This document shows, piece after piece, positions 48,549-57,045 of a stretch of DNA of 64,000 bases. The notes beneath the pieces were generated by a model. The model was not told where the DNA came from. It was given only the letters and a program-made list of their open reading frames with translations, and did not search any database. Both the position numbers and the translations under genes were made by a program. Source of the stretch: Streptosporangiaceae bacterium NEAU-GS5 (GTDB lineage Bacteria; Actinomycetota; Actinomycetes; Streptosporangiales; Streptosporangiaceae); contig JAGFNW010000026.1 of assembly GCA_017592665.1 (NCBI GenBank), positions 1 to 64,000 of the forward strand, read 5' to 3'. Position 1 is the stretch's first letter. Each line of letters begins with the position of its first letter.

Positions 48549-50686
48549 GGCGCTTCCTTGGGTGGGGCGGACAAGGATGGTGGCCGGATCGTCCGTCCCC
48601 ACGCCGACGGCTCCGGGCCGAGCCGCAGGTGCAGCAGGCCGCCCTCATGGACGGTCCTGGCACTCAGGTGTGTCGCGTGGAAGGGTTCGCCGTTGAGGGT
48701 GGCCGATTGGACGTACTGGGCGGGTGGGTCGTGATCGATGTCGTCGACGCCGATCGGAGTCTCCTTGTGCCCGCTGGTCTCGATGACGAACTCGTTGCCG
48801 CCGATCCGAAGCGCGGATCGGGCGTACGCGGGCGCGTTGACGAGGAAGAGGTTCTGCCCGGCGATCGGGAACAGCCCGAGCGAGGCCCACACGTACCACG
48901 AGCTGAGCCCGCCGGAGTCGTCGTTACCGGGGAGCCCGCCTGGCCCGGTGCCGAACTGCCAGGTCAGGGCGGCGTGGACCACCTCGGCCGTGCGATCGGG
49001 CCGGCCCGCGTAGTGATAGGCCCAGGGCGCCTCCATGTCGGGCTCGTTGTTCAGCCCCTCGAACCGGTTCAGCGCGTATCCAGCCGCCATCTCGGCAGGC
49101 TGCGGGCGGATCCCGGGCTGGGACACCGGATCGGCGCCGTATCCGAAGAAGCCGTCCAGCTTTCCGGCGAACGCCGTGTCGCCGCCCGCGAGCGCGACTC
49201 TCGCCGCCATGTCGTGCAGCAGACGGAACGAATAGTTCCATTTTCCGCCCTCGTAGAACTCCGAGTCGCGGAGCAGTCCTGTGCTCGGGTCGAAGGCGTT
49301 GGTCCACTGGCGGCCGCGCGCCTCGAGGTCGTCGGCCAGGCGCGGGTCGTTCAGCGCGCGGGCGACCTGGGCCGTGCAGTGGTGGGCATAGGCGAGGTCG
49401 AGGGTGTGGGTGATCGGGTGGACCACCCCGTGTTCGAGGAAGTCCTCGCCGTACAGGCGGTGCAGGTCCCCGACCATGTGCACCAGTGCCCAGTTCCAGT
49501 CGAGGTCCGTACGGCCGAGGGCGTGCGCGTCCGCGAGCGCGGTGTGCGCGAGCGCGCTCGCCTGACGGAAGAACCGGTCGGCGCCGCGCGACATCCGATA
49601 TCCGATCGGGAAGTTGCCCTCTTCCTCGCAGACCCTGATCAGCGACTCGAGCAGGTCGGCGGCCCGGTCCGGGGCGACGGCGGCGAGCAGCGGCAGCTGC
49701 GTCTTGTAGATGTCCCACATGGTGCACACGTCGAACGCGAACGGCCCCGGAGTAGGCCAGAACGGGCTCTCGTCGTCGGCGAAGCACGGCTTGATCAGCG
49801 AGTGGTAGAGCGCCGTGGCGAACACGGTCCTGCGGGCCGGTGTCCCGCCCTCGACCTGCACCCGGCCGAGGTGGTCGCTCCAGCGCGCGCGGGTCGCGGC
49901 GCGAACCGTGTCGAAGGCCGGTCGCCCGAGGCCGCACTCGCGCTCCAGGTTCTGCCGCGCCTGCTCGCATCCGCGCAGCGAGAACCCCAGGCGCACCTCG
50001 ATGGTCTGCCCCGCGACCGCCGGGCCTATGAACAGCAGGCCGAACGGCCGTAGCGTGGTCTGCCGGATGCTGTCGAAGTCGAGGCGGGTGCCGCCGTCGA
50101 TGAGCCGCCGGTCGTACCAGAGCATCTGCCGCCAGCCGGGGTTGTCCACGTCGACGTCGACGTACATCGACAGCGGCACGCCCTCCATCACCACCGTGCC
50201 CTGGGCGTGGCCCTGGCCCATGCTCTCCACCTGCGCCCGCACCGGCACGGTGCGGCCGAGTTCGATGGCGAGACCGCCGCACGACAGGTCGATCACCACG
50301 CGCGCGCTCTGGTGCTCGGGAAAGGTGTATCGATGTACGGCGACCTTGGAGCCCACGGTGAGCTCGCAGCGGATGCCGGTGTCCATGGTGGCCGCGTAGT
50401 AACCGGCCTCCGCCACCTCGTCGTGGAGCGCCCAGGCGTCGCCGAGCGCGTCCAGCGGCTGCACCATCGGGGTGACCCGGAAGTAGTTGTAATACTTGCG
50501 GATAGCGCCGGTGCCCGACTGCTGGAAATGGGTGAAACCGGACGCCTGCAACCGCGCGAACATCACCTCCGGCACGCCTTCGGTGTTCTTGGCGTACCGC
50601 CCATATCCGGTCGGATACGCACCGGAGTAGGCGCAGGCCGACACCATGCCAAGCGGTGAGGTGGCGCCGGGATGGGTGTTTCCCAC
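48545..50686 (-). CDS. GH92-family glycoside hydrolase, probable alpha-mannosidase (at least 713 aa; true N-terminus upstream)
   Basis: GH92 enzymes are calcium-dependent exo-alpha-mannosidases. The open part begins with the family motif GNTHPGATSPLGMV and includes HFQQSGTGA, MWDIYKTQLPL, NYSFRLLHDM, GNDDSGGLSSWYVWASLG, and GLFPIAGQN at the C-terminus. The conserved N-terminal motif VDPFIGTAA is encoded in the same frame just upstream (50744-50770), but no ATG, GTG or TTG precedes it before a TAG at 50792-50794. An ATG at 50799 lies in another frame. So the gene has a rare start (ATT at 50780-50782), a frameshift, or a sequencing error. No signal peptide can be assigned. Confidence 0.85.
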   Translation of the reverse strand: MGNTHPGATSPLGMVSACAYSGAYPTGYGRYAKNTEGVPEVMFARLQASGFTHFQQSGTGAIRKYYNYFRVTPMVQPLDALGDAWALHDEVAEAGYYAATMDTGIRCELTVGSKVAVHRYTFPEHQSARVVIDLSCGGLAIELGRTVPVRAQVESMGQGHAQGTVVMEGVPLSMYVDVDVDNPGWRQMLWYDRRLIDGGTRLDFDSIRQTTLRPFGLLFIGPAVAGQTIEVRLGFSLRGCEQARQNLERECGLGRPAFDTVRAATRARWSDHLGRVQVEGGTPARRTVFATALYHSLIKPCFADDESPFWPTPGPFAFDVCTMWDIYKTQLPLLAAVAPDRAADLLESLIRVCEEEGNFPIGYRMSRGADRFFRQASALAHTALADAHALGRTDLDWNWALVHMVGDLHRLYGEDFLEHGVVHPITHTLDLAYAHHCTAQVARALNDPRLADDLEARGRQWTNAFDPSTGLLRDSEFYEGGKWNYSFRLLHDMAARVALAGGDTAFAGKLDGFFGYGADPVSQPGIRPQPAEMAAGYALNRFEGLNNEPDMEAPWAYHYAGRPDRTAEVVHAALTWQFGTGPGGLPGNDDSGGLSSWYVWASLGLFPIAGQNLFLVNAPAYARSALRIGGNEFVIETSGHKETPIGVDDIDHDPPAQYVQSATLNGEPFHATHLSARTVHEGGLLHLRLGPEPSAWGRTIRPPSLSAPPKEAP

Positions 50687-50846
50687 CTGCGGTTTCGGCC
50701 ACCACCACGTGGCGGCGAGACCACGGGCCGGAGGCAGGCCGGTCGCCGCGGTGCCGATGAACGGATCAACATTGCCGAGAATGCCGGGACTCTACCCATT
50801 TCGACCGCATGTTAGGTTTCGGCCAGGTGAACTCCCCGTAGGGCCC

Positions 50847-53423
50847 CTACTTGGCCGGCAGGTGCACGCGGAACGCCTGAACCTCCCGCCATACCTTGCC
50901 GTGTTCGGTGGTCCTGGTCGAGACGACGTTCGCGGCCGGGGCGGCGGCCTTTCCAGACTGCACCTCGGCCGCCATGGCCTCAAGACGGCGGGCCGAGGCC
51001 TTGATCGCCTTGCTCAAAGTCTCGTACGGCTTGCCGGCGTCGCCGTCCGGGGCCGCGGACGTCACGTCGTCGGCGAGTTCCTTGAGGTCGTCGGCGGCGG
51101 CCCGCAACCGCTCGGAGGCGACCGGGATCCTGTCCGCCTGCTCGCGCAGCCTGTCGGCGTCGTCCTGCCGTCCCTCGCCTTCGGCCTTCAGAGCGTCATC
51201 CAAGAGGGCTTGTTTCTGCTGGGCGAGCCGGGCGTCGTCCTTGGCGGCCGTCTTCAGCTCGGTGTCCTTCAGGGCCGCCGTCACACGCAGTGCCTCGGCA
51301 TCGAAGGTGGACTTCTGGTCGCCGTCCTTCTTCTCCGAGTGGCCGCCGCGATCGCCCGCGTCGACCGTCGCGTACGGGAGCAGGTTGCGGAACGTCAGAT
51401 ACGACGTGGCGGCCGTGCCCACATCCCTCGCCTGCAGCACCTGGCGCGCGGCCGTGTACGCGGCGGTGAGCTGCCCGGCTTGGATCTGGTCGAAGGGCAG
51501 CGCCGCGTCGAGCTTCATGACGTCCGAAGTGACGTCCTTGAGGACGGCTGCCTGCAGCCGCCCGAGCGCGTCCGCGGGATCCTTGGCCCCGTGGACGAGG
51601 GCGTCGGGATGTTGCTGCTCGATCGCCCAGGCGGTCGTGTGACAGCCCATCCCGGCGACCCCGCTGGGAGCCGGCGCACGGCCGTTGACCGTGAATGCCG
51701 GCACCTTGCCGTGGTCGTAGCTGACGACCAGGTCCGTCTTCTTCGCATGCTCGACCCATCCGCTGTCCAGCGGGACGGCGATCGGGGGCAGACCGATGTA
51801 CTCGTTCTGAATCGCCTCGAGCACATCGGTGAGCTTGGCCGGCTCGTCGTCCGCGAACAGCCCGGGATACTCCTCGCGCAGCGCTGACTCCAGCTGGGCG
51901 ATCGCCGTCTCCGCGGCCTTCGTGATGTCGGCCGTGCCCGTTTCTGAGTCCGGTATGGGGAGGAATCCGGACGCGATCACCGCGTGCGGGTAGGCGGGCG
52001 CCATCGTCTGCTGGTGCTCATGCAACAGGTGCGCCAGCACCAGGGCGGCGCGCTCCGGGGCGTGCTCGGCGCGCTGCTTTATCGCGTCCCGGGCCTGGCG
52101 GGCCTGGTCCACCTCAGTCGGCACGGCATCGCTCAGCTCCCCGATCTGTTTCTGACCCGTCTTGGTGTGCGCCTTGAGCAAAAGCCCGTGGAACTGCTCG
52201 GCGATGTCCTTGAGCGAGGATGCCGCGCGAAAAATGCGGTCGTCCTGGCCCGGCCGCTTCATGATCCTGCCGGCTTCGTCCTTGGCGCCCTGGAGTTCCT
52301 TCGGAGTGGTCGCCGCCGAGGGTTTCCCCATCAATTTCGTCAGCGTGTCGCCAAGGCCCTGCACGGACGTGAAGTCATCGTTGACGGTGGTCACGAGAGT
52401 CGGGTCGAGGGCGAACTGGATATGCGACTCGCGCAACGCCGCGTCGAACGCGAACATGCTCCACAACGAGTCGTCGAGCAACAGGGCGTCAGGATGGCCC
52501 GCCGCCAGCTTCTCCCGCTCCGCCTGTTTCTCCTCCTGTTTCATGTCCTTCTCGGCCGTGCGGCGCTGTTCCTCGAAGTCGACGAGGTTGTTGCGATACC
52601 GGCCTTCCCCTGAACCGACGGACCCGCGCTCCGACTTCGGTGGCACGGTGGTGAAGGGCAAGTAGTTCTTGTACGCGAGATGCTGGGCCACCGCCAAGGA
52701 CAGATTGGCGGCCGCCTTGTCCGGAGTGGTGGCGCTGTCGGCCTCGTCCAGGAAGTCGTTCACGCGGAAGGCCGCGTCCTCAAGGCGGGGGACGCGCCGG
52801 TCGGCGTCGTCGCCGGCGAGTTCGTCGAGCAGGCGCGCGCCAACGGAATTCGGGTCGGCCATCTCCTCGTCCGCCTCGGCCTGCATCTGCCGCAGCGTCT
52901 CGGTCGCGTCCGCGATCGACTTGCCGTGGAGCCGGGCGCGCACCGAGTCGACATGCCCCTGCCAGGCGGTCGTGTGGTCGCCCATCCTCGCGCCGAACGG
53001 CGACGGCGTACGCTGCAGCGAGCTGATGGTCACCCCCTCGATGGTGTTCGTTTCGCTCATCTCGATCGCCGGCCGCAAATGAATCTCGGCCCCCTTGGGC
53101 AGCTTGTGCTCACTTGCCGTGACCGTCCGCCGCTTCTTCGTCGGATCGCCGGGGTCAGGCGTCTTGAAATCCACACTGTCGCGCTTGAGCGGCCCGGTGG
53201 CCGGCGAGGGGGTTCCGATGAGCGCGGTGCTGGCGGTCCGCTTCGTCTTGCTCAACGAACCGGTCGTGCTCAACGAAGGGTCTGTGCCATCCGCCGTTGG
53301 TTCCGAAGCCCCCACATCGATGGGGTCCGAGTCTGAGCGCGATACGGTCTTCGTCTTCTTGCCGGCCTTCGTCTTCCCCTTGCCGCGGACCGCCACTGAT
53401 CCTCCCCGAGCCTCGTCCGGCAT
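50847..53423 (-). CDS. Large internally duplicated hypothetical protein (858 aa)
   Basis: The protein has a Lys/Ser/Thr-rich disordered N-terminus (residues 10-90) and two related halves. Each half starts with MG-x-HTTAW (MGDHTTAWQGHVD near 205; MGCHTTAWAIEQQ near 590), goes through a helical part with RLQ/LRQM, reaches a FLPF/LLPYATV motif, then a charged segment that reads as coiled coil (DFEEQRRTAEKDMKQEEK; EALRVTAALKD). It has no signal peptide, membrane helix or recognisable catalytic motif. Either the ATG at 53423 or the GTG at 53396 (GGGGAGG just upstream) could be the start. I do not recognise the family; a toxin-delivery or scaffold role is only speculation. Confidence 0.75.
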   Translation of the reverse strand: MPDEARGGSVAVRGKGKTKAGKKTKTVSRSDSDPIDVGASEPTADGTDPSLSTTGSLSKTKRTASTALIGTPSPATGPLKRDSVDFKTPDPGDPTKKRRTVTASEHKLPKGAEIHLRPAIEMSETNTIEGVTISSLQRTPSPFGARMGDHTTAWQGHVDSVRARLHGKSIADATETLRQMQAEADEEMADPNSVGARLLDELAGDDADRRVPRLEDAAFRVNDFLDEADSATTPDKAAANLSLAVAQHLAYKNYLPFTTVPPKSERGSVGSGEGRYRNNLVDFEEQRRTAEKDMKQEEKQAEREKLAAGHPDALLLDDSLWSMFAFDAALRESHIQFALDPTLVTTVNDDFTSVQGLGDTLTKLMGKPSAATTPKELQGAKDEAGRIMKRPGQDDRIFRAASSLKDIAEQFHGLLLKAHTKTGQKQIGELSDAVPTEVDQARQARDAIKQRAEHAPERAALVLAHLLHEHQQTMAPAYPHAVIASGFLPIPDSETGTADITKAAETAIAQLESALREEYPGLFADDEPAKLTDVLEAIQNEYIGLPPIAVPLDSGWVEHAKKTDLVVSYDHGKVPAFTVNGRAPAPSGVAGMGCHTTAWAIEQQHPDALVHGAKDPADALGRLQAAVLKDVTSDVMKLDAALPFDQIQAGQLTAAYTAARQVLQARDVGTAATSYLTFRNLLPYATVDAGDRGGHSEKKDGDQKSTFDAEALRVTAALKDTELKTAAKDDARLAQQKQALLDDALKAEGEGRQDDADRLREQADRIPVASERLRAAADDLKELADDVTSAAPDGDAGKPYETLSKAIKASARRLEAMAAEVQSGKAAAPAANVVSTRTTEHGKVWREVQAFRVHLPAK

Positions 53424-53486
53424 CCGCCACTATCATCAGAAGTCCGGACCACCCCGTCGAGACCCGGTTTCAGAGGGTCGCGAAGC

Positions 53487-54713
53487 TTAGCTGCCGAGGG
53501 CGGCGAAATTCAGCAGCCAGAACTTCTCGGGGACTCCGAAGAAGGCGTCGGCGCCCTGGTGGGCCATGGCGAAGGCGGCGGCGGAGTCGACCAGCTGGCG
53601 CTTGGCGTCGGACTTCGGCGGGTGGGTGGCGCGGTCGGGGCTGGCCCAGTAGGCGAGGCCGTCGCCGAGTCCCAGGTTGACGCCGCCGTCGCCGAGGACG
53701 GGGGCGTTGCCCCACTTGGTCATGAGGGTGCCGACCTGGCCGGTGTCGAGGTCGTACGCGATGGAGCTGGGCGCGCGGGAGCCGGCCGGGTTGTTGGCCG
53801 GGGGAGTGGTCCGCAGCAGCAGATAGCGCTGCGAGACGAGCCCGAGCGGCGCGGTCACCCAGGCGGGCAGCCGGGCGTAGCGCTTGCCGTCCGTGCTCTG
53901 CACGACGACGCGGCTGCCATGGTCCTTGCCGACGCACCAGCGGGGCCCGCAGCCGAGCGTCACCTGGGTCAGCTTGGGGAACAGGTGCGCCTCGCCGGTG
54001 AGCACGTTGACGACGCCGGCGTCGCGCGAGGCCCACGGCCAGTCCTGCAGGTGCAGGCCCATGGTTCCGGGGAATTCCTCGTCGTCGCCGCCGGACAGCG
54101 GGATGCGGCGCAGGCCGTTGGCGGACGACCAGACGATGGTCTCGTCGGTGATGGCGAACCGCGGCGCGATGTCGGCCGGTACGTCGTCGATGGTGGCGAG
54201 GAGCGTGGCCTTGCCGGCCGCTTCCGTGCCGAGACGCGGCATGAGCCAGAACTCGCCCTGGTGCGTGGCGCCGCCCGCCGTCGCGGCGGTCAGATACCAG
54301 ACGATCGAGCGGGCGTCGACGCGGGCGGCCAGGATCTGGTGACCGGTGAGGTCCTTGGTCTTCGGCATCTCACCGAGCCGGGTCGTGGTGTTCGTGGTGG
54401 TGTCGAGGCGGAGCAGGGAGAACGCGCCGGTGCTGCCGTCGATCTCCTGCACCAGGATGTGCGTGCGGTCCAGCGAGGCCAGCGGGTGGTAGCGCGAGTC
54501 TTCGGCCGACCAGACGGGCACCTTGACCAGGGCCTGTGGCCACAGCTGGCCCGCCCATGGGAACGGCACCATTTCGGCGGGAAACGGCATCACCTGGATG
54601 TCCGGTTCTTTCGGCTTGGCCGGGCCCATGTTGACGCGAACGAGCACGCCCACGATTGCGGCCAGTACGAGCAGAAAGAAAGCGGCGAAGGCTAAGTCAC
54701 CCCTGTGCTTCAC
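53487..54713 (-). CDS. Membrane-anchored beta-propeller-like hypothetical protein (408 aa)
   Basis: One N-terminal helix (AFAAFFLLVLAAIVGVLV) anchors the protein, and the rest lies outside. The outer part is a series of short beta-strands with DG/WY motifs (ILVQEIDGSTGAFSLLRLDT, IVWYLTAATAGG, IVWSSANGLRRIPL, SIAYDLDTGQVGTL), typical of a WD40-like or TolB-like propeller. A Cys pair (LGCGPRWCVG) may form a disulfide. It ends 9 bases before the GH43-RICIN gene region and is separate from the 858-residue protein by 64 bases. No function can be assigned. Confidence 0.75.
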   Translation of the reverse strand: MKHRGDLAFAAFFLLVLAAIVGVLVRVNMGPAKPKEPDIQVMPFPAEMVPFPWAGQLWPQALVKVPVWSAEDSRYHPLASLDRTHILVQEIDGSTGAFSLLRLDTTTNTTTRLGEMPKTKDLTGHQILAARVDARSIVWYLTAATAGGATHQGEFWLMPRLGTEAAGKATLLATIDDVPADIAPRFAITDETIVWSSANGLRRIPLSGGDDEEFPGTMGLHLQDWPWASRDAGVVNVLTGEAHLFPKLTQVTLGCGPRWCVGKDHGSRVVVQSTDGKRYARLPAWVTAPLGLVSQRYLLLRTTPPANNPAGSRAPSSIAYDLDTGQVGTLMTKWGNAPVLGDGGVNLGLGDGLAYWASPDRATHPPKSDAKRQLVDSAAAFAMAHQGADAFFGVPEKFWLLNFAALGS

Positions 54714-54722
54714 GGTCCAAGA

Positions 54723-56138
54723 CTAAAGCGAAATGCGCTGTATCTGTTGATTGCTCCCGCCGTTACAGGGATATTGCTTGAGCTGCACGTTGTCGGTCTG
54801 CTGGGAGCTCGGCAGGTCGAGGCACTTGCCCGAGTGCCGTGCCACGAGGCGGACGAAGCCGCCGCCCGCGTCCTGCATCGTCCACTGCTGGTTGGACCCG
54901 GTCCCGCAGGCCCACTGGATCACCGCGGCGCCGTCGGCCGTGCTGCCCGAGGTGACGTCCAGGCACTTGCCCGAGTTGCGCGCGACGACCTGGACGAATC
55001 CGCCGCTGATCGACTGGACGCGCCACTGCTGGTTGGTCCCGCCGTTGCAGGTGAACTGGATGACGGCCCCGCCGTCCGAGGTCGATCCGTCCCGTACGTC
55101 CAGGCATTTGCCCGAGTGCCGCAGGGTCAGACGGTCGTTGCCCGAGCCGTTGCCGGTGATGGTCCCGGCCGCCGCGTCGATCGTCAGGTCCCTGGCGTAC
55201 GCCAGGGACATCGTGGTCGCGGTGGGGAACTGGAGCGGCAGCCAGACGTACCGCGAGTCGTTGACCGGGCCGCCCCACGCGCCCGCCCAGCGGTCGCCGA
55301 GATAGAGGTACGCGTTTCCGACCGGCAGCACGAAGGCCGTCTGCGAACCGAAGGCGGTCGAGTCGCCCACGTTCGACAGCCCGCTCCAGGTGCCCTCGAC
55401 GCTCGACGCCGTCGCGTACTTCTGCTGGTTGGGCGCCCATCCCGTGGCCGCCGACGTGAGCAGGAAGTAGACCGAGCCGCGCTTGAACATGGCCGGCGCC
55501 TCGCGCCAACTGGCCGGCCACAGCCGTTGCACCCGCGCCGCGACCTGCGTGTAGTCGGCGGTCAGCCGGTAGACGTGCAGGTCGGCGTTCTCGTTCGCGG
55601 CCGAGATCATGTACGCGGTCCCGTTGTCGTCGCGGAAGAGCGTGATGTCGCGCGACATGAACCCCAGCGGGCGGGAGCTGCCGAGATAGGTGTACGACCC
55701 GTCGACGGTCGACGAGACGGCGACCGCGGCGCGGGCCTCGCCGTAGTCCGAGCCGTTCTCCTTGTGCATCCACATCACGTATTGGCCGGTGCTCGCGTTG
55801 AAGATGACCTTCGGCCGTTCGATGTTGGCCCGCTGGAGTTCGGCCGCGCTCGACTGCGTGAGCACGTTGGCCCGGAACTCCCAGTTCCGCAGGTCGGAGG
55901 AGCGCCACACGGACACGGCGCGGAAGGTGTTGTCGGCGTTGCGGTTCTCGCCGAACCAGTAGAAGAAGGTCCCGACCTTCAGCACGCCGCCTCCGTGTGC
56001 GTGGATCAGCCCTCCGGAGGTGTCGGTGAACTGCGCGCCCACCGCCACCGTGACCGGCGCCGCGGAGGCGGTCGTCGCGGGCAGCAGGCCCGCGCCGAGC
56101 AGCACGGCCATGAAGATCGTGAGCATGTGGCGGCGCAT
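54723..56138 (-). CDS. Secreted GH43-type glycoside hydrolase with C-terminal RICIN lectin domain (471 aa)
   Basis: The Sec signal peptide ends near ASA (residue 26). The N-terminal about 300 residues form a five-bladed propeller of the GH43 type, with HAHGGGVLKVGTFFYWFGEN at the active-site start, SSDLRNWEF and YVMWMHKENGSDYGEA. The C-terminal about 130 residues are a ricin-type beta-trefoil with three repeated blocks, each with SGKCLDV or SGKCLDL and a QxW pattern (NQQWRVQSI, NQQWTMQDA). The enzyme probably binds and trims plant polysaccharide (galactan or arabinan type) outside the cell. It starts with ATG at 56138. Confidence 0.9.
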   Translation of the reverse strand: MRRHMLTIFMAVLLGAGLLPATTASAAPVTVAVGAQFTDTSGGLIHAHGGGVLKVGTFFYWFGENRNADNTFRAVSVWRSSDLRNWEFRANVLTQSSAAELQRANIERPKVIFNASTGQYVMWMHKENGSDYGEARAAVAVSSTVDGSYTYLGSSRPLGFMSRDITLFRDDNGTAYMISAANENADLHVYRLTADYTQVAARVQRLWPASWREAPAMFKRGSVYFLLTSAATGWAPNQQKYATASSVEGTWSGLSNVGDSTAFGSQTAFVLPVGNAYLYLGDRWAGAWGGPVNDSRYVWLPLQFPTATTMSLAYARDLTIDAAAGTITGNGSGNDRLTLRHSGKCLDVRDGSTSDGGAVIQFTCNGGTNQQWRVQSISGGFVQVVARNSGKCLDVTSGSTADGAAVIQWACGTGSNQQWTMQDAGGGFVRLVARHSGKCLDLPSSQQTDNVQLKQYPCNGGSNQQIQRISL

Positions 56139-56264
56139 GGCGGCACCCCGCTTCCCAGGACGGTCGGCATTTCACGGCGCGCTCGCCGTCGTCCCGGCCG
56201 GTTCGATCCTTGGGGACTCGGCTCCCGCGCCCTCACTCCTTGATAGGCCGCCCGGTGCGCGGGG

Positions 56265-56957
56265 TCACTCGCGGCGATCGCCGACGACGGATCGCCCCAG
56301 GTCAGCGCCGAACGTTTCATCCACTCGCTCGGCGGAGGCGGCCACGGACGCGCTCGCCAGGTCGAGCGCGTCCCCGGCGCTGACCATCAGCGAGACCAGC
56401 TGCGATTCGAAGAGGCTGGCCGGATCGTACGGATCGATGAGGTAGCCGCCGAGCTCGAGCGTGACGAGCCCGTGCACGGCGATCCACATCTGGTGGGCGA
56501 CGAGCTCGGCGTCGCCGGCGCGGAAGCGACCGGCGGCGAAGCAGCGCGCCGCGCAGTCGACGACGTGCACCAGCGTGTATCGGCCGTGCTGCCGGTCGGC
56601 CTCGCTGAGCGAGAACCCGGCGGGACTGGCGCCGCTGAACATGACCGCGTAGAGGTGCGGGTTGGCCCGGGCGTTCATCCGGTATGCCCGGCCCAGCAAT
56701 GCCATGTCGGACACGGGGTCGCCGGTGGGCTCGACGCGGGTCAGGTAGGCCTCCAGACGCGCGAAGCCCTCCCGGACCATCTCGCGGACCAGTTCGCTCA
56801 TCGCGCCGAAGTGCGTGTAGACGACCATGGTCGAGGTCCCGGCCTCGGCGGCGATGCGCCGGGTGGACAGGGCGCGGGGCCCTTCCTCGGCCAGCAGCCG
56901 GGCCGCGATGTCGACCAGGGCGGGGCGGGTGCGCGGGTCCGAACGCCTAGGGCTCAC
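56265..56957 (-). CDS. TetR-family regulator (230 aa)
   Basis: The N-terminal helix-turn-helix is canonical: ALVDIAARLLAEEGPRALSTR, RRIAAEAGTSTMVVYTHFGA. The C-terminal ligand domain belongs to the WHG type (ANPHLYAVMFSGASP, AVHGLVTLELGGYL). It starts with GTG at 56957. It is divergent from the carotenoid-oxygenase-like gene across a promoter containing an 11-bp inverted repeat, so it most likely represses that gene and itself. Confidence 0.92.
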   Translation of the reverse strand: MSPRRSDPRTRPALVDIAARLLAEEGPRALSTRRIAAEAGTSTMVVYTHFGAMSELVREMVREGFARLEAYLTRVEPTGDPVSDMALLGRAYRMNARANPHLYAVMFSGASPAGFSLSEADRQHGRYTLVHVVDCAARCFAAGRFRAGDAELVAHQMWIAVHGLVTLELGGYLIDPYDPASLFESQLVSLMVSAGDALDLASASVAASAERVDETFGADLGRSVVGDRRE

Positions 56958-56958
56958 C

Positions 56959-57011
56959 TTGACAGTATTCCATAACGGCGATATCTTTTAAACACAACAG
57001 CGTTATGGAAT
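56959..57011 (+). promoter_or_regulatory. TetR-controlled promoter with 11-bp inverted repeat
   Basis: TTGACA (56959-56964) and TATCTT (56982-56987) are spaced by 17 bases, a near-consensus promoter for the + strand gene. Exact inverted half-sites ATTCCATAACG (56967-56977) and CGTTATGGAAT (57001-57011) lie in the spacer and just after the predicted start point. They are the likely operator of the TetR-family protein encoded on the other strand. Confidence 0.85.
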
Positions 57012-57045
57012 GTCTGACAAGGCCTCTCACGAGGGAGGTGCCGGG

